NCBI GenBank assembly: GCA_014529385.2
Contig: CM043966.1
Coordinates: 42,445,537-42,509,536 of the forward strand
Source: Adiantum capillus-veneris
Lineage: Eukaryota; Streptophyta; Polypodiopsida; Polypodiales; Pteridaceae
DNA: 64,000 nt
Direction: 5' to 3'
Shown here: positions 12,201-22,700 of the stretch, piece by piece
How positions within the stretch are numbered: position 1 is the stretch's first letter
Layout of the letters: every line of letters starts with the position of its first letter
Made by a program: the position numbers and the translations under genes
Notes under the pieces: generated by a model
What the model was told of the DNA's origin: nothing
What the model saw: only the letters and a program-made list of their open reading frames with translations
The model's database searches: none

Positions 12201-13453
12201 CAGACACTGCACCTTGAGTGTGTTCTTTGATGAGGAAAGAATCTGCGACATGAAGTCCATGGCCCGTAGAAGCCATCTTTGGTGACCTTTGAGGCATTCC
12301 ATCATGTAAAGCAGACTTTGGTGAAGCAGGAGCTCTGCCACTTGCCTTCTGCTTACTCCAAACATCAGCATCAGTTCCAGCCTCCAACTTCATTTGCAGC
12401 AAAGCTCCAGGGCCCGGAAGCTTCTTGCGGACCAATGCTCGCAGTCTCTGACACTCATTTTCAAGTTTGGTGATTCTTTTACTGCTCTCTATGTGTTGCT
12501 GGTCCGCCTTCTCGAGCGATCGGCGATTCATCTCTCTCTCCTGGTTTCGAATGCCAAGCTCCTTGTTCATGACAACAACCTCGTACTTGAGAGATGTATT
12601 CTCCTTTTCCAATGTCTGGACTTGCACCTGCAGCTTCTTGATCTCTGCCTCTTCCTTGGAGTGGATTCTACCCAGCTCTGCAACAGCTTCTTCTTGTTCT
12701 TGCGCCGTCTTGTACAGAACAGTTTTTTTATTTTCTGAATCCGTCAGCTGCCCCTCCACACAAGCAAGCCTTTCCTCCAGATCTAGCCTCACTTTATCCC
12801 ACTCTCTACTTCTTTTTACAATTGCTTCATGAATTGCCTGCTCTTGCTCCTCTCGAGCTTGTCGTAGCTGTTGCATGTACTCTTTAAGAGTTCCATTCAA
12901 ATGAAAGACTCTGACCTCAGCTGCTTGCTTCTGCTCAAGCACAGTGTCAAGCTGGTATTTCAAAGACATGTACTCCGCTTTGGTCTTTTCCCAGCCTGCA
13001 TAGCTTCAGTTGTTAGCAAGATCCTGAGAATGAGGTGAGTAAAGTGGGTAAAGACAAAGATAACAGACCTGAAACAGCCTCTTCAGCAACAGTCGCATGC
13101 TGTTTGGCCAAGTCATCTGCTGCTAGCAGTCTTTCATTGAGATGTCTTACATTTTCATCAATCTGATTCCCAAGAGCAAGTTTTCAGTTCTACATATTAC
13201 AACACTCTTTGAAGCATTCGGTGCAACCCTATTATGCAATCAAAAATATATATTCTTGATGTATTGATGAATCAGAACATCAACACATTGATGCAACGGT
13301 CTCCTACTTTGATAGAAAAGAAGAGTTTAAACCATTTTAAGAAATAATGAAAAATAAAGAGAGAGAAAAACCACCCACATCAGTGGACGTTAGACTCTTA
13401 TCAGAGGTCTTCTTTTTCCAAGGCCAGCTTCGTTTTTCCATTTTCTCACCCAT
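9275..13453 (-). CDS. FPP: Filament-like plant protein (FPP family, long coiled coil)
   Basis: Host gene of five coding exons: 13453-13379, 13162-13069, 12995-10976, 9945-9900 and 9814-9275. All junctions are GT-AG with matching phases, giving about 924 residues. The N-terminus has the family motif MEKRSWPWKKK. Residues about 30-245 form a coiled coil (VAEEAVSGWEKTKAEYMSLK), followed by the hallmark RKKLPGPGALLQMKLE near 246-261. A second coiled coil occupies about 615-790, the family segment LAECQRTILVLGQQLK begins the last exon, and the basic tail is FSKLFSRHRSPS. FPPs are plant long coiled-coil proteins; the founding tomato member binds the nuclear-envelope protein MAF1. The exact role of this member is unknown. 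The exon usually encoding the VESYxHLTGLE segment between the first two exons was not found. An alternative start is the in-frame ATG at 13441, which matches the usual family N-terminus. Confidence 0.92.
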
Positions 13454-15015
13454 CCCTACTTTTGATTCTTCTTGTTCCAATAGATATATAACCTGACCAA
13501 GGCAAAGAGGACAGAGCTATAATTGGCAGTCAAACATTCATTCATTTGTAACGTGGAAAAATGATAAGCTTGCCAACTACTGCCATCAATGAACATCAAA
13601 GGAAAAGAAGGCATGTGGGCATCATTGTTCAGAAACTGGTGAAAGTGATGAAAGAAGCGGACAATCAAGCCAAAGGTAAGCAAAAAAGGCAATGGAGGGA
13701 TGAAACGGTAAGTCCTTCACATGTCAGACACCCCAATAGGATATCGAAAAACCGAATTTGGATTAAAACACGACGACGTTAAGGGTGAAAAACAACGTGT
13801 AGCTTAAGGAGTGTAACAGATCATCAGACACTTGCAAGAAGATTTGTTGCAGCCTTTTTGAAGACTGGAATTAAGCATAACACTGTAGACCAATCGAAAG
13901 TAAAACAGAATAGATCCTTTTAGAGTACAAATTAGGTGTGACACATTCTACATATCATGCTACTTGTCTTTCAACATACATAGGAGGACAATGTTACCTA
14001 TAATGCCTTCTCCCAGTACCTGCACTTGTCCAACTAAAAGTATTGCAACTCTTGAAGTAAGCGCACAAAAGTATGCAGAATGTACACAATAAGGTGGAAC
14101 ACTGTGTTGTTGGAAAAACACAAAAGCCTTTCACACATCGTGCGGTCAAAACTGAAAGCATTAGTAATGGCGCTTGCAGCACTTGACTTCAACATCTGAA
14201 GTCTTTAAGAGATACTAAATGCACAAATATAATCCATCCCAGCAGGTGCAACTATTGGCTTCGGAGCAAGGTACATAAGACACCTTGGAAGACTTGCATA
14301 TGCAAAGCAATGAAGGGTGAAAAGCATGCGAAGATAAAATGCATCACACCCCTCTCAATTGCGAAAGAAGCAAGACACCATTTCAGCTAAGTGTTTAACA
14401 AGAAGCTGAACTCTGACTGATTGAAATTTGAACGACCACCATAAAAGCGACGTGGATGTGCGTGTTAAACTTGGTGGTGGCAAGCTGTTTTCGAGATTAT
14501 CATTTGAAACAAGATCACCCATTTGTGACGCTTTGATGAAATGGGAAATAATTAAGAGTGGTTCAACAATCACACATTGATTACCATTGAAAGTGAAAGT
14601 AAAAACACTGCTGATCACTGAAATGATGGCATGGAAAAGCACAGCTACGGCAGAGGATCATCTTCAGTTGAATTGTAAAAGAAAATAGCACGTCTGAGGA
14701 TGAAGGTGAGAGGCTTACAATGCTAAATCATGATGCCAATTCCTCAACGCGCCTGTGTAAAATCAACGGCTGTCGTGATCACCAATGCACCTGACAATGG
14801 CTAATGTAATCTGACCTTGACCACCCAATCTGCCTTAGCGTATACTTCAGATATTCCCATATGCACTACTGGCTATGACACACTGGAAAAGAAAAACCCT
14901 GGCTTGAGGGGAAACCTACCCTGAATATATCAAAGAAACTCGTGCATGTGGCTGCATGAATTATAATGGACATTGGGAACTATAAAGAGCTTGTGAGCTT
15001 AGCTAAATGTGATGC
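13454..15015. other. FPP upstream region, likely 5' UTR and introns
   Basis: No second gene is seen. On the minus strand an in-frame stop lies upstream of the FPP ATG, and a good acceptor (CTTGGTCAG) occurs near 13490, so a non-coding first exon further upstream is plausible. No promoter could be fixed with confidence. Confidence 0.4.
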
Positions 15016-15040
15016 TTAATCACAAAGAAAAGGGCTGTAC

Positions 15041-15041
15041 G

Positions 15042-15083
<42 letters not shown>
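15041..15083 (+). repeat. (TG)n microsatellite
   Basis: About 21 TG units upstream of FPP. On the minus strand it reads as (CA)n. Confidence 0.95.
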
Positions 15084-15085
<2 letters not shown>

Positions 15086-15279
15086 AGAGAGCGAGAAGCA
15101 GAACCAAACCTGTCTGTGTGACAAGATGGGTTACTTGAATGAAAGAGAGCCTGATGAGAGAGGGCACGGGGTGGGGTGAGGTGGGTAATGGGAGAGAGAA
15201 AGGCGAGCCGCGGTCTGTGGAACTGTGCAGCAGAAGCAGCGTCATGAAGAGAAGGCACAGCAGAGGGGTCCGCCATAGC

Positions 15280-15280
<1 letters not shown>

Positions 15281-15308
<28 letters not shown>
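15281..15308 (+). repeat. (CT)n microsatellite
   Basis: About 14 CT units, reading GA on the FPP coding strand. CT/GA tracts are common in plant promoters and 5' UTRs, but no regulatory role is shown here. Confidence 0.95.
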
Positions 15309-15310
<2 letters not shown>

Positions 15311-15449
15311 CCGGCCAACACACGCACACCGTGACACCGTCTCTTTGAGAAGGAAATTTGGTTTGTAAACGCGGTTTTCTGAGACAGAAATTTCTTGCTG
15401 AGAGTCTTTATCATGGCTAATGTGGTGTTGGTGTATGTAATATTGTATA

Positions 15450-15523
15450 TGTAATATTGTATGTGTTGGGCTCTTTGCAAGTTTGGTGCATGTAATATTG
15501 TATGTGTTGGGCTCTTTGCAAGT
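15450..15523 (+). repeat. Tandem duplication of a 33-bp phrase
   Basis: The phrase starting TGTAATATTGTATGTG and ending CTCTTTGCAAGT occurs at 15450-15482 and 15491-15523 with an 8-bp spacer. Local duplication, no coding meaning seen. Confidence 0.85.
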
Positions 15524-15748
15524 CCCCATCATTTATAATCTTCTAATCATGTAGTTTAATCGAGCTTTCTCTTCGCGTATGAGCGTTGCGAGTGTACACA
15601 TTTGTCTCGTTTGTTTGTGCGTTGTGTTGTGCATTCATAGTAATTATGCACATGCCCCTTCAACAATGCTCAACGTCCAACTTTGGGTGTTGTGTTTGTG
15701 TATGCAAGATACAAATATAGATGTGCTCCTACTTTAATGTATAGTAGT

Positions 15749-15773
15749 CTAGCTAGCCGCCTGCCTTCGGCGG

Positions 15774-15821
<48 letters not shown>

Positions 15822-15937
15822 AGTGACACGTGCGACGTCCGATTGCAAGCCACACTGGTCGGTGGAATCTGATGTCGTCACATGGCCGAGGGGGGACCGG
15901 AATTCCACTCCACTCTATTAATAATATAAATGATAGA
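15749..15937 (-). mobile_element. Small Helitron-like non-autonomous element C
   Basis: Read on the minus strand it starts TCTATCATTTATATTATTAA after A15938. It has an internal CACGTGTC, a long GA tract (15776-15818), a terminal hairpin with a 6-bp GCCGCC/GGCGGC stem (15756-15774) and a CTAG end at 15749. This is the plan of elements A and B. The base after CTAG is A rather than the expected T, and another TC start (15933) is possible, so the ends are less certain. Confidence 0.5.
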
Positions 15938-16503
15938 TGATAGAAGGTAAGAGCTTACTATTGTCAAAAATTAGACACACTCACATGCGGTCCCATATTT
16001 GTCAATCACTCGAAAGAGCTCGATGTGTGTGTGTGTGTGTGTGTGTGTGTACTCATGAGTATGTGTGAGCTAGCAAATGTGTCATTTGCATGCTTACACA
16101 CATATGCTCTTAGGACTCAAAAGTAGCTCTATTGATGCCCATAAGACGTAGTCAAGGCTAGCTTTTGACAAATGTCTCTCTTTGCTAGGAACCTTTCTCT
16201 CTTGCAATGAGATTGTCTTCTATGTTGACTTCTATGTCGATTTGATTTAATAGTTAGCACTAAGCCTATATGACAGTGAAACTGGTTGGTGTTATGTTGT
16301 GAGTAGATAGATAAGTGGAATTCTCAAATTGTTGGAACTTGGCATGCCTGCCGAAGCGTTTGGTTGTGTTTTTTCTAGCTTTGGAAACAAGGGGGTGATG
16401 GCTTTAGGTGGATGCCCTTGAATCAGCGTTCCTTCTTTAATGTTAAATTTACAATTGAAAAAATTAAGACTAGTTGTTCACTTCCCCTTGAATCTTACAC
16501 TCA

Positions 16504-16534
<31 letters not shown>

Positions 16535-16690
16535 AAAAGCAAAAACACACGCGCGCGCGCATATTCCTTAATTGAGAATTTAGAACATTGAAAGTCATGA
16601 TGATAATCTAAAGTAGATGTTATTTTCTAGTTTCATTCCCAAAGGAATCATACTCTCTCTCATACTAATCTATCTTGAAAATCCTCAAGG
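15938..16690. other. Intergenic with microsatellites
   Basis: (TG)n at about 16025-16050, (CT)n at about 16509-16534 followed by CGCG alternation near 16550. No coding region supported. Confidence 0.5.
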
Positions 16691-17660
16691 TTTTTTTTTT
16701 TTTTTTTTTTTTTTTTGCAAAACTCACAATAGTGAGTGATTGCATTAGAATGTCGCAGAGAAAATTACAGATCACCCTCAAGCTCATGTCGAGTCTTGAC
16801 TATTGAAATTACATCATATTCAAGTTAACAAACTATTATCAAGAGCATTGTCAAGGGCTCGTCCGAATGGTACGGGTTGCCCTAAGCCAGTCATCCGAGT
16901 TGTGGCTTTTATGTATCATATAAATAAGCTCCTCACTTTCTTGTACAATCACAGAGAGGCCAGCCAGAGAAAGGTTGTTATCAAAGATACGGCAGTTCCT
17001 GACCTTCCAGATATTATAAAAGAAGTAAAATCTAACAATTTAGGTACGGACAAGAAGGGCAAAATCCTTCTTGAAGAGATCTATTTTCCACGTTCTTTGT
17101 ATCCACTTCCACACCTTCCGCGTCGTTCCTCTAACAGTCGGACAGTCCATGAAAAGGTGTGTGAGGTCTTCGCTAGCCCCTCGCACCCTGAGCACCTATC
17201 GGATTCTATGCCCCGTGTCTGAATCTTGACGCCCATCGGCAAGGCCCCCCATAGCACCTTTCACAGAAACACCTTCATATACTAGGGACATTGTGGCCCC
17301 CAAATGTTCATCGTAACCATAACCCAACGGGCTTTCAACCAATGTTTTCTCCATTGTTTGTTCAAGGGAGCGAACCAATCATCCTTGTGCATGAGCTCTT
17401 GATAGATGTTCTTGGTGTGAGGTGTAAAGAAATGGCTACCCTTGGGCAATTTCCAAGCTTTCCACTCAAAATTGGATTCCCGAATCATCATCAAACTGTT
17501 GTTCAGGCCTTCAACCGCTCTGTATACAAGCACCTTTTCCATGCCATTTAGTTGAAGTTGGTCAGCTAAAAAGTCAGAAGATTTTCAGTGCTTGTTGTTT
17601 TCATCCCAAAAATGGATCCGTTGTTGGAGTCCTTTATTGTTCAACCTTCTAGAAATTTCA
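16691..17660 (-). pseudogene. LINE (non-LTR retrotransposon) 3' fragment
   Basis: The 26-T run at 16691-16716 is a poly(A) tail on the minus strand. Upstream on that strand, broken frames give the C-terminal zinc-binding region of plant LINE ORF2: a WKAWKLPKG-type segment (about 17470), then a C..C motif followed by DLTHLFMDCPTVRG and VWKWIQRTWK (about 17080-17210), then FYNIWKVRNCRIFDNN (about 17020). Stops and frameshifts are frequent, and endonuclease and RT core are missing, so it is a 5'-truncated dead copy. Confidence 0.75.
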
Positions 17661-18427
17661 GGCTAACTCCAACTGCTTTTGTTAGCTAAAGGGACCAATG
17701 AGAGGCGGAGTTTTGAAAATACCTAATTAATTCCCCTCATTCTAGAACCCATGTCACTCTATTGCACTTTCGCACCAGCTCGCTCTTTGTGCCACGTTTT
17801 TTAACATTTGACAACTCAATGGATATACTCGAATAGCATGTCATTGTGGAATGAGATTGCACTGCCCTTTGGATTATGAGCATTAGAATTGAGCATGTCA
17901 TTGAAAAATCGCTTCTAGCAAAATAGTTTTAGGTTGTTTTGCATAGACTTGTACAATTGAGCCACACGTTCCACAAAATTGCAAGGCAACAATTAAGGCC
18001 TTGTCAAATGAGAGCTGGCATGGCTCAGTCATCAAGTCTACCTTTCGCGATGGCTGTCACACAAGGTGAATGGACTCAATGTCTATAGTTGACCTGGCAG
18101 CTAGCTCACATCAAGGATTCTTTGAATTGTAGGTGCAAACCCCCCCCCCCCCCGCTTCCATGCACCTGCCCAGGCCCCTCGTCTAAGTATTGATTGGTTG
18201 CACAACCCTCCAACGGCCTGTTTTCTCGTCGTCATCCCCCTCTAAGTGTGACAACGATGTCAAACATCCTTTGCATGAAGGACAAAGGTGAATGCCCAAG
18301 GATTGACTAATCACATATGGTTATCAGCGGCCATGTGTGACAGGGCCTTATGTGTGCCATTCTCACTATGGATTCACATACAACAAGGTGAAGGGTCACC
18401 GTTTTTTTTTTTTTTAACATGAAAAGG
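17661..18427. other. Intergenic, poly-C and poly-T tracts, no gene recognised
   Basis: Contains a C run at about 18138-18153 and a T run at about 18402-18416 that ends next to the left border of the foldback element. The segment from about 18020 resembles a tRNA A-box (TGGCTCAGTCATCAAG) but lacks a correctly spaced B-box. Confidence 0.4.
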
Positions 18428-19140
18428 ATGTAATGGAAATGGCCTATGAACTTTGAGAGTAACGGAATTAGGAAATTAGATGAAGCACTTTTGTGAGATT
18501 ACTTTGTGAGCATAGCGGGTGAACTTAATGGATGGTAGCAACATAAACATGGTACTTAGTTAACTTGGCATGAACAATACTTTTGCAAGAGAGAGAGTTT
18601 AGAGAACATGACAACATTTGAGGACCGGATTATACGGAGCCGGTCCCCCCTCCAATAGGCATTTGTATTATACTTTCTCCCATCAAGAGAGACTTGGTAC
18701 AATACAATCTTTGTGTTCCTTGTGACCTAGGTGATGCAATGAAGATGGAAAGTTTCATGCATCACAAGCATAACATAAACTTTGTAGAAAGCATTAACTA
18801 TCCCAAGCCTCAGTCCCAAGGCCTCAAACACCTTCGAAGGTGGAGAGAGCTAGCGGGCAATGAGGATAGGGAAGAGGAGGAAGAAACATTCCATAGGAGA
18901 AAGAATTAGTTCCTCACTTATCATCACTCTTCTTGCTAGCATACATAATAGCATAGTAATGAAGACGGAGAAGATGGCAAGCTTAAGCATTGAAGCATGG
19001 CTCTTGGTTGGATTTGCATTCCATAGCCAAGAGTGATGGTGTAGGTTCTCACTTATCACAAGCATGGAGAAGGAGGTGGAGTTCCTCAACTTTCACTAAA
19101 TGAGAATGATCCACAAAATGAGTGTGTGTGTGGTGTCTAC
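18428..19140 (+). mobile_element. Foldback/long-TIR element, left arm, outer part
   Basis: First segment of a ~2-kb near-palindromic element. It starts ATGTAATGGAAATGGCC; the mirror end is at 49250. Its sequence is inverted-repeated in 24974-25385, 28552-28707 and 49111-49250. The arm is cut at 19140 by the Copia insertion and resumes at 24408. ORFs inside are present only because the arms match and show no known domain. Superfamily is unresolved, since no target duplication was seen outside the two ends. Confidence 0.8.
19136..19140 (+). repeat. Copia target site duplication, left copy
   Basis: TCTAC directly before the 5' LTR. The matching copy follows the 3' LTR at 24403-24407. Confidence 0.95.
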
Positions 19141-19462
19141 TGTTGAGATGTCGAGCTCTACACCTTGAGCTGGCATCCACTACGGGTCTTGGCCGCTTAC
19201 GGCATTTACTCACTGGCGCGTTAGGTGACCGACACGGAGGATCTCTGCCAGTGATTCTACAGCTGGACTACACTTATAGTGCCAGCCTAGTACGCTTCTA
19301 GCGAGTTCACACTTAGTGACCGCATGTACATATGTGCTACTTTTCAGCTTTAGCACTAAGTCATTTTGTACTCTCTTTTCTGTGAAGAAGAAGAAGAAGC
19401 TTTCCATCTCTATGTGCTTTGTGTTTGTCTTGTGTAGCTCTCTTGCATCCTCATTCTTTACA
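19141..19462 (+). repeat. Copia 5' LTR
   Basis: Begins TGTTGAGATGTCGAGCTC, ends CTTTACA. Matches 24081-24402 except for three substitutions near the 3' end of the LTR. Confidence 0.96.
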
Positions 19463-19474
19463 TGGTATCAGAGA
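19463..19474 (+). promoter_or_regulatory. Copia primer binding site (initiator Met tRNA)
   Basis: TGGTATCAGAG begins at the first base after the LTR, the usual plant copia minus-strand primer site complementary to initiator tRNA-Met. Confidence 0.92.
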
Positions 19475-19758
19475 GGCTAAGAGAGCAAGAGCATCACAAT
19501 CCCTTCATTCGCAATCCACGACCAGATGCCGAAGGCGCCTCGCGCAGCGAAAAAAATTTTAGGGGTTTTTCGCACAAGTTTCTGAATAGGTCTCCAAAGT
19601 GCAGTATACAGAGATTTATTGTACAAGTACAGTGGTTGTATGTACGCTTGATTGTGGACACTCGTTGAGTGTAGAAAGCGTTACAGGAACCACGATAGCA
19701 GGTTCAGCAGATTTGCAGGTTTTTGCAGATTGCAGCTATTTTGTCTTAGTGCTTCAAG

Positions 19759-22700
19759 ATGTCTGACGGTTTCAGTCAGATTGTTACTGAGAAGCTTGAG
19801 AAAAATAACTACCCTGCATGGAAGTTCAGAATAACAAATTTCCTAAAAGGAAAAGGTTATTGGGACTATGTAGAAGGAGACAATGAAAAGGAACCAGAGA
19901 TTCCCGAGGCAAATGCTACAGCAGAACAAAGGAAAGCTTTGAGGGACTGGCAACAAGGCCAGAGCAAAGTGATGTATTGGCTTTCTATGAGCATCACAAA
20001 TGGCATGATGGGCTATCTACAGGATTCTGAAACCCCCGCCATTGCATGGAAAAATTTAGGCAGAGTGTTCGAGGTGAACACCAAGGCCAGAAAGCTTCAA
20101 CTAAAGTCGGAGCTAAATCAGGTTAAGAGGAACAACCTCTCCATCAATGATTATGCTTTGAAGATCAAGAGTATCATTGAGGCTCTTGGATCTATTAAAG
20201 TCTCAGTGGAAGACGATGACATTGTCCGTGCATGCTTGGATGGTCTAGGAGATGAGTATGTACATTTTAGGTCTTCCATGAATACAAGAGACGACATCCC
20301 CGTGTTCCAAGATTTGATTTCTATGCTTATTCTTGAGGAGAAGAACCTTGACACATCTTCTTCTCATGGCAGAAATAATTCTGAACAGGCCTTCTATTCT
20401 AACTCCAACAGAGGTAGAGGTAGAGGTCGTGGTCGAGGCCCAAGGGGTTGCAGGGGCCAATTTCTGGAAGGTCAATCAAATCAAAACAATACAGGTGGCA
20501 GGGGAAACCAGTCTCAAGGCAGGGGGAGTCAAAGAGGTCGTGGTGCAGGATCAAGCAGGCAGCAACATACTCCAGATAGTAGAGAATGTTGGACTTGTGG
20601 TGAAAGAGGTCACATGTCACGTGACTGTCCAAAGGGAAAAGCAAGTAGAAAGAGAGAACAGGGCAACTATGCATCTACTAGCAGAGATGCAGATGACAGC
20701 AAAAACGAGCACATGTTTGTTATGCAACATGTAATGAATACAATGACTGCAGAGAATTCCACCCAAGATGATGTTTGGTATGTGGATTCAGGTGCCTCTA
20801 ATCACATGACGTCTCGTGGAGAGTGGTTTAGAGATATGCGCAAACCAGATGTGTCAGGCTATGTGCAGACAGGAGATGACACAGCTCACCCCATTGCTCA
20901 TGTAGGGGACATACCTCTAAATACGAAGAGTGGGAAATCAAAGTACTTAGCAGATGTACTTCATGTCCCAAACATTACAAAGAATCTTGTTTCTGTTGGA
21001 CAAATGGTTGAGCAGGGTTTGCAGGTTCGCTTCAATCCAAATGGCTGTTATGTAGAAGATTTCCAGAATGGCTGTAAGCTAATCACAGAGGGCAAATGTG
21101 TGGGCAGAATGTTTACGCTGAATGTAGACATGCCTGAGGTAAAAGCTGCATTATTTGCACAGGGCACAGGTGTTGTGGCTGATGTTGACATTTGGCACAA
21201 ACGCATTGGCCATGTCAATGAGCAGAGATTGCGCAGCATGCAATCAAAACAGATTGTAAAAGGTTTGCCCAAATTCAAGGTGGATGGTATGCATAAAGTG
21301 TGTGCAGCATGCCAGTTTGGAAAACAGTCAAAGGGCTCATTTCCACATGAGCGCAATGTATGTAAAAAGCCACTTGAGGTGGTGCACACAGATGTTTGGG
21401 GTCCAACCGATACTGCAAGTATACATGGTTGCAGGTATTATGTCTCTTTCATTGATGACCATACAAGGAAAGTATGGGTCTACTTCATGCGTAACAAAAG
21501 TGAAGTGTTTGGTCACTTTCAAGACTTCAAAGTCATGATTGAGAAGGAGATAGATATGCAAATCAAGACATTGAGGTCAGATGGAGGGGGAGAGTACTTC
21601 TCCAATGATTTTTCAGATTTTCTGCGAATGCATGGTATACACAGGCAGTTTACATGCAGATATACTCCACATCAGAATGGGGTCGCAGAAAGGAAAAACA
21701 GGCACATTGCAGAGGTTGCACGTGCATTGATGAATGAGAAGAACATGCCTCATCATTTCTGGGCTGAAGCTGTAAATACAGCTGTGTACATTATGAACAG
21801 GACACCTACAGCTGCGGTGCATGATGTAACACCTGAGGAAAAGTTTACAGGTACAAAGCCTGATTTGGCACACTTGAAAGTGTTTGGCTGCATAGCTTAC
21901 GTGCATGTACCAGATGAGTTGCGTAGGAAATTGGATCCTAAAGCAGAGAAATGTATTCTTGTGGGATATTCCCTTGAACAAAAGGGGTACAGGTTCTACA
22001 ATCCTACTACACGAGAATTACGAGTGAGCAGAGATGTAGTCTTTGATGAGATGAGCAGCTGGTACAGTAATGCACATGGCACTATTGGGGCTGATGTAAA
22101 AGATGATGTGGTTGTACAAAATGTGAGGCCACAGTCACAGGTTTTGAGTGGACCACAAGAGTCCTCTTCTCGTGGCTCTGTTGAGAAACCATGGAATGGT
22201 AGACTACGTACGCAGGTTACTCCACCAACAGGTACAGGGAATGTATCACGAAAAAGAAAGGAAAAGGTTGATGAACCTCCCTTTATGGTTGATGCATCAT
22301 CAGGTTTTTCACATGTAGACATGGATTCAGATGGTTCTGAACAAAGTCTTGATGAGGAATTTGGAATTCCGGCTGTCAGGACACCTGGTGTAAGGAAAGT
22401 ACAAGAAGATTCTAGAGGGCAAAGGAGTGACCCAGGACCGCGCAGATCTAATAGAGTCAGAAATCCAGTTCAAAAATTGACTTATGATGGGTATCTAGCG
22501 CATCACCAAGCCTACATGGCTAAGGTGATACAGGATGTGGAGCCCACATGTTTTGAGGATGCAGTTGGAAATGTGCATTGGGATGATGCAATGAATGAAG
22601 AGATGGCTGCATTGGAAGCAAATGACACATGGGAGTTGGTGCTATTGCCAAGTGGCAAGAAAGCTATTGGCTGTAAATGGGTGTATAAAACCAAGCATAA

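Noticed and set aside
11084-12832. Several Ser/Cys-rich ORFs opposite the FPP coding exon
   Set aside because: Antisense shadows of the FPP coiled-coil exon.
15003-15480. ORFs with THTHTH and RERERE repeats upstream of FPP
   Set aside because: Microsatellite translations without domain support; a 5' UTR contribution is possible but not a protein.
18019-18420. Possible SINE (A-box-like TGGCTCAGTCATCAAG, terminal T run)
   Set aside because: The only B-box-like site (GGTGCAAACCCC) is about 115 bp away, too far, and no target duplication was found.
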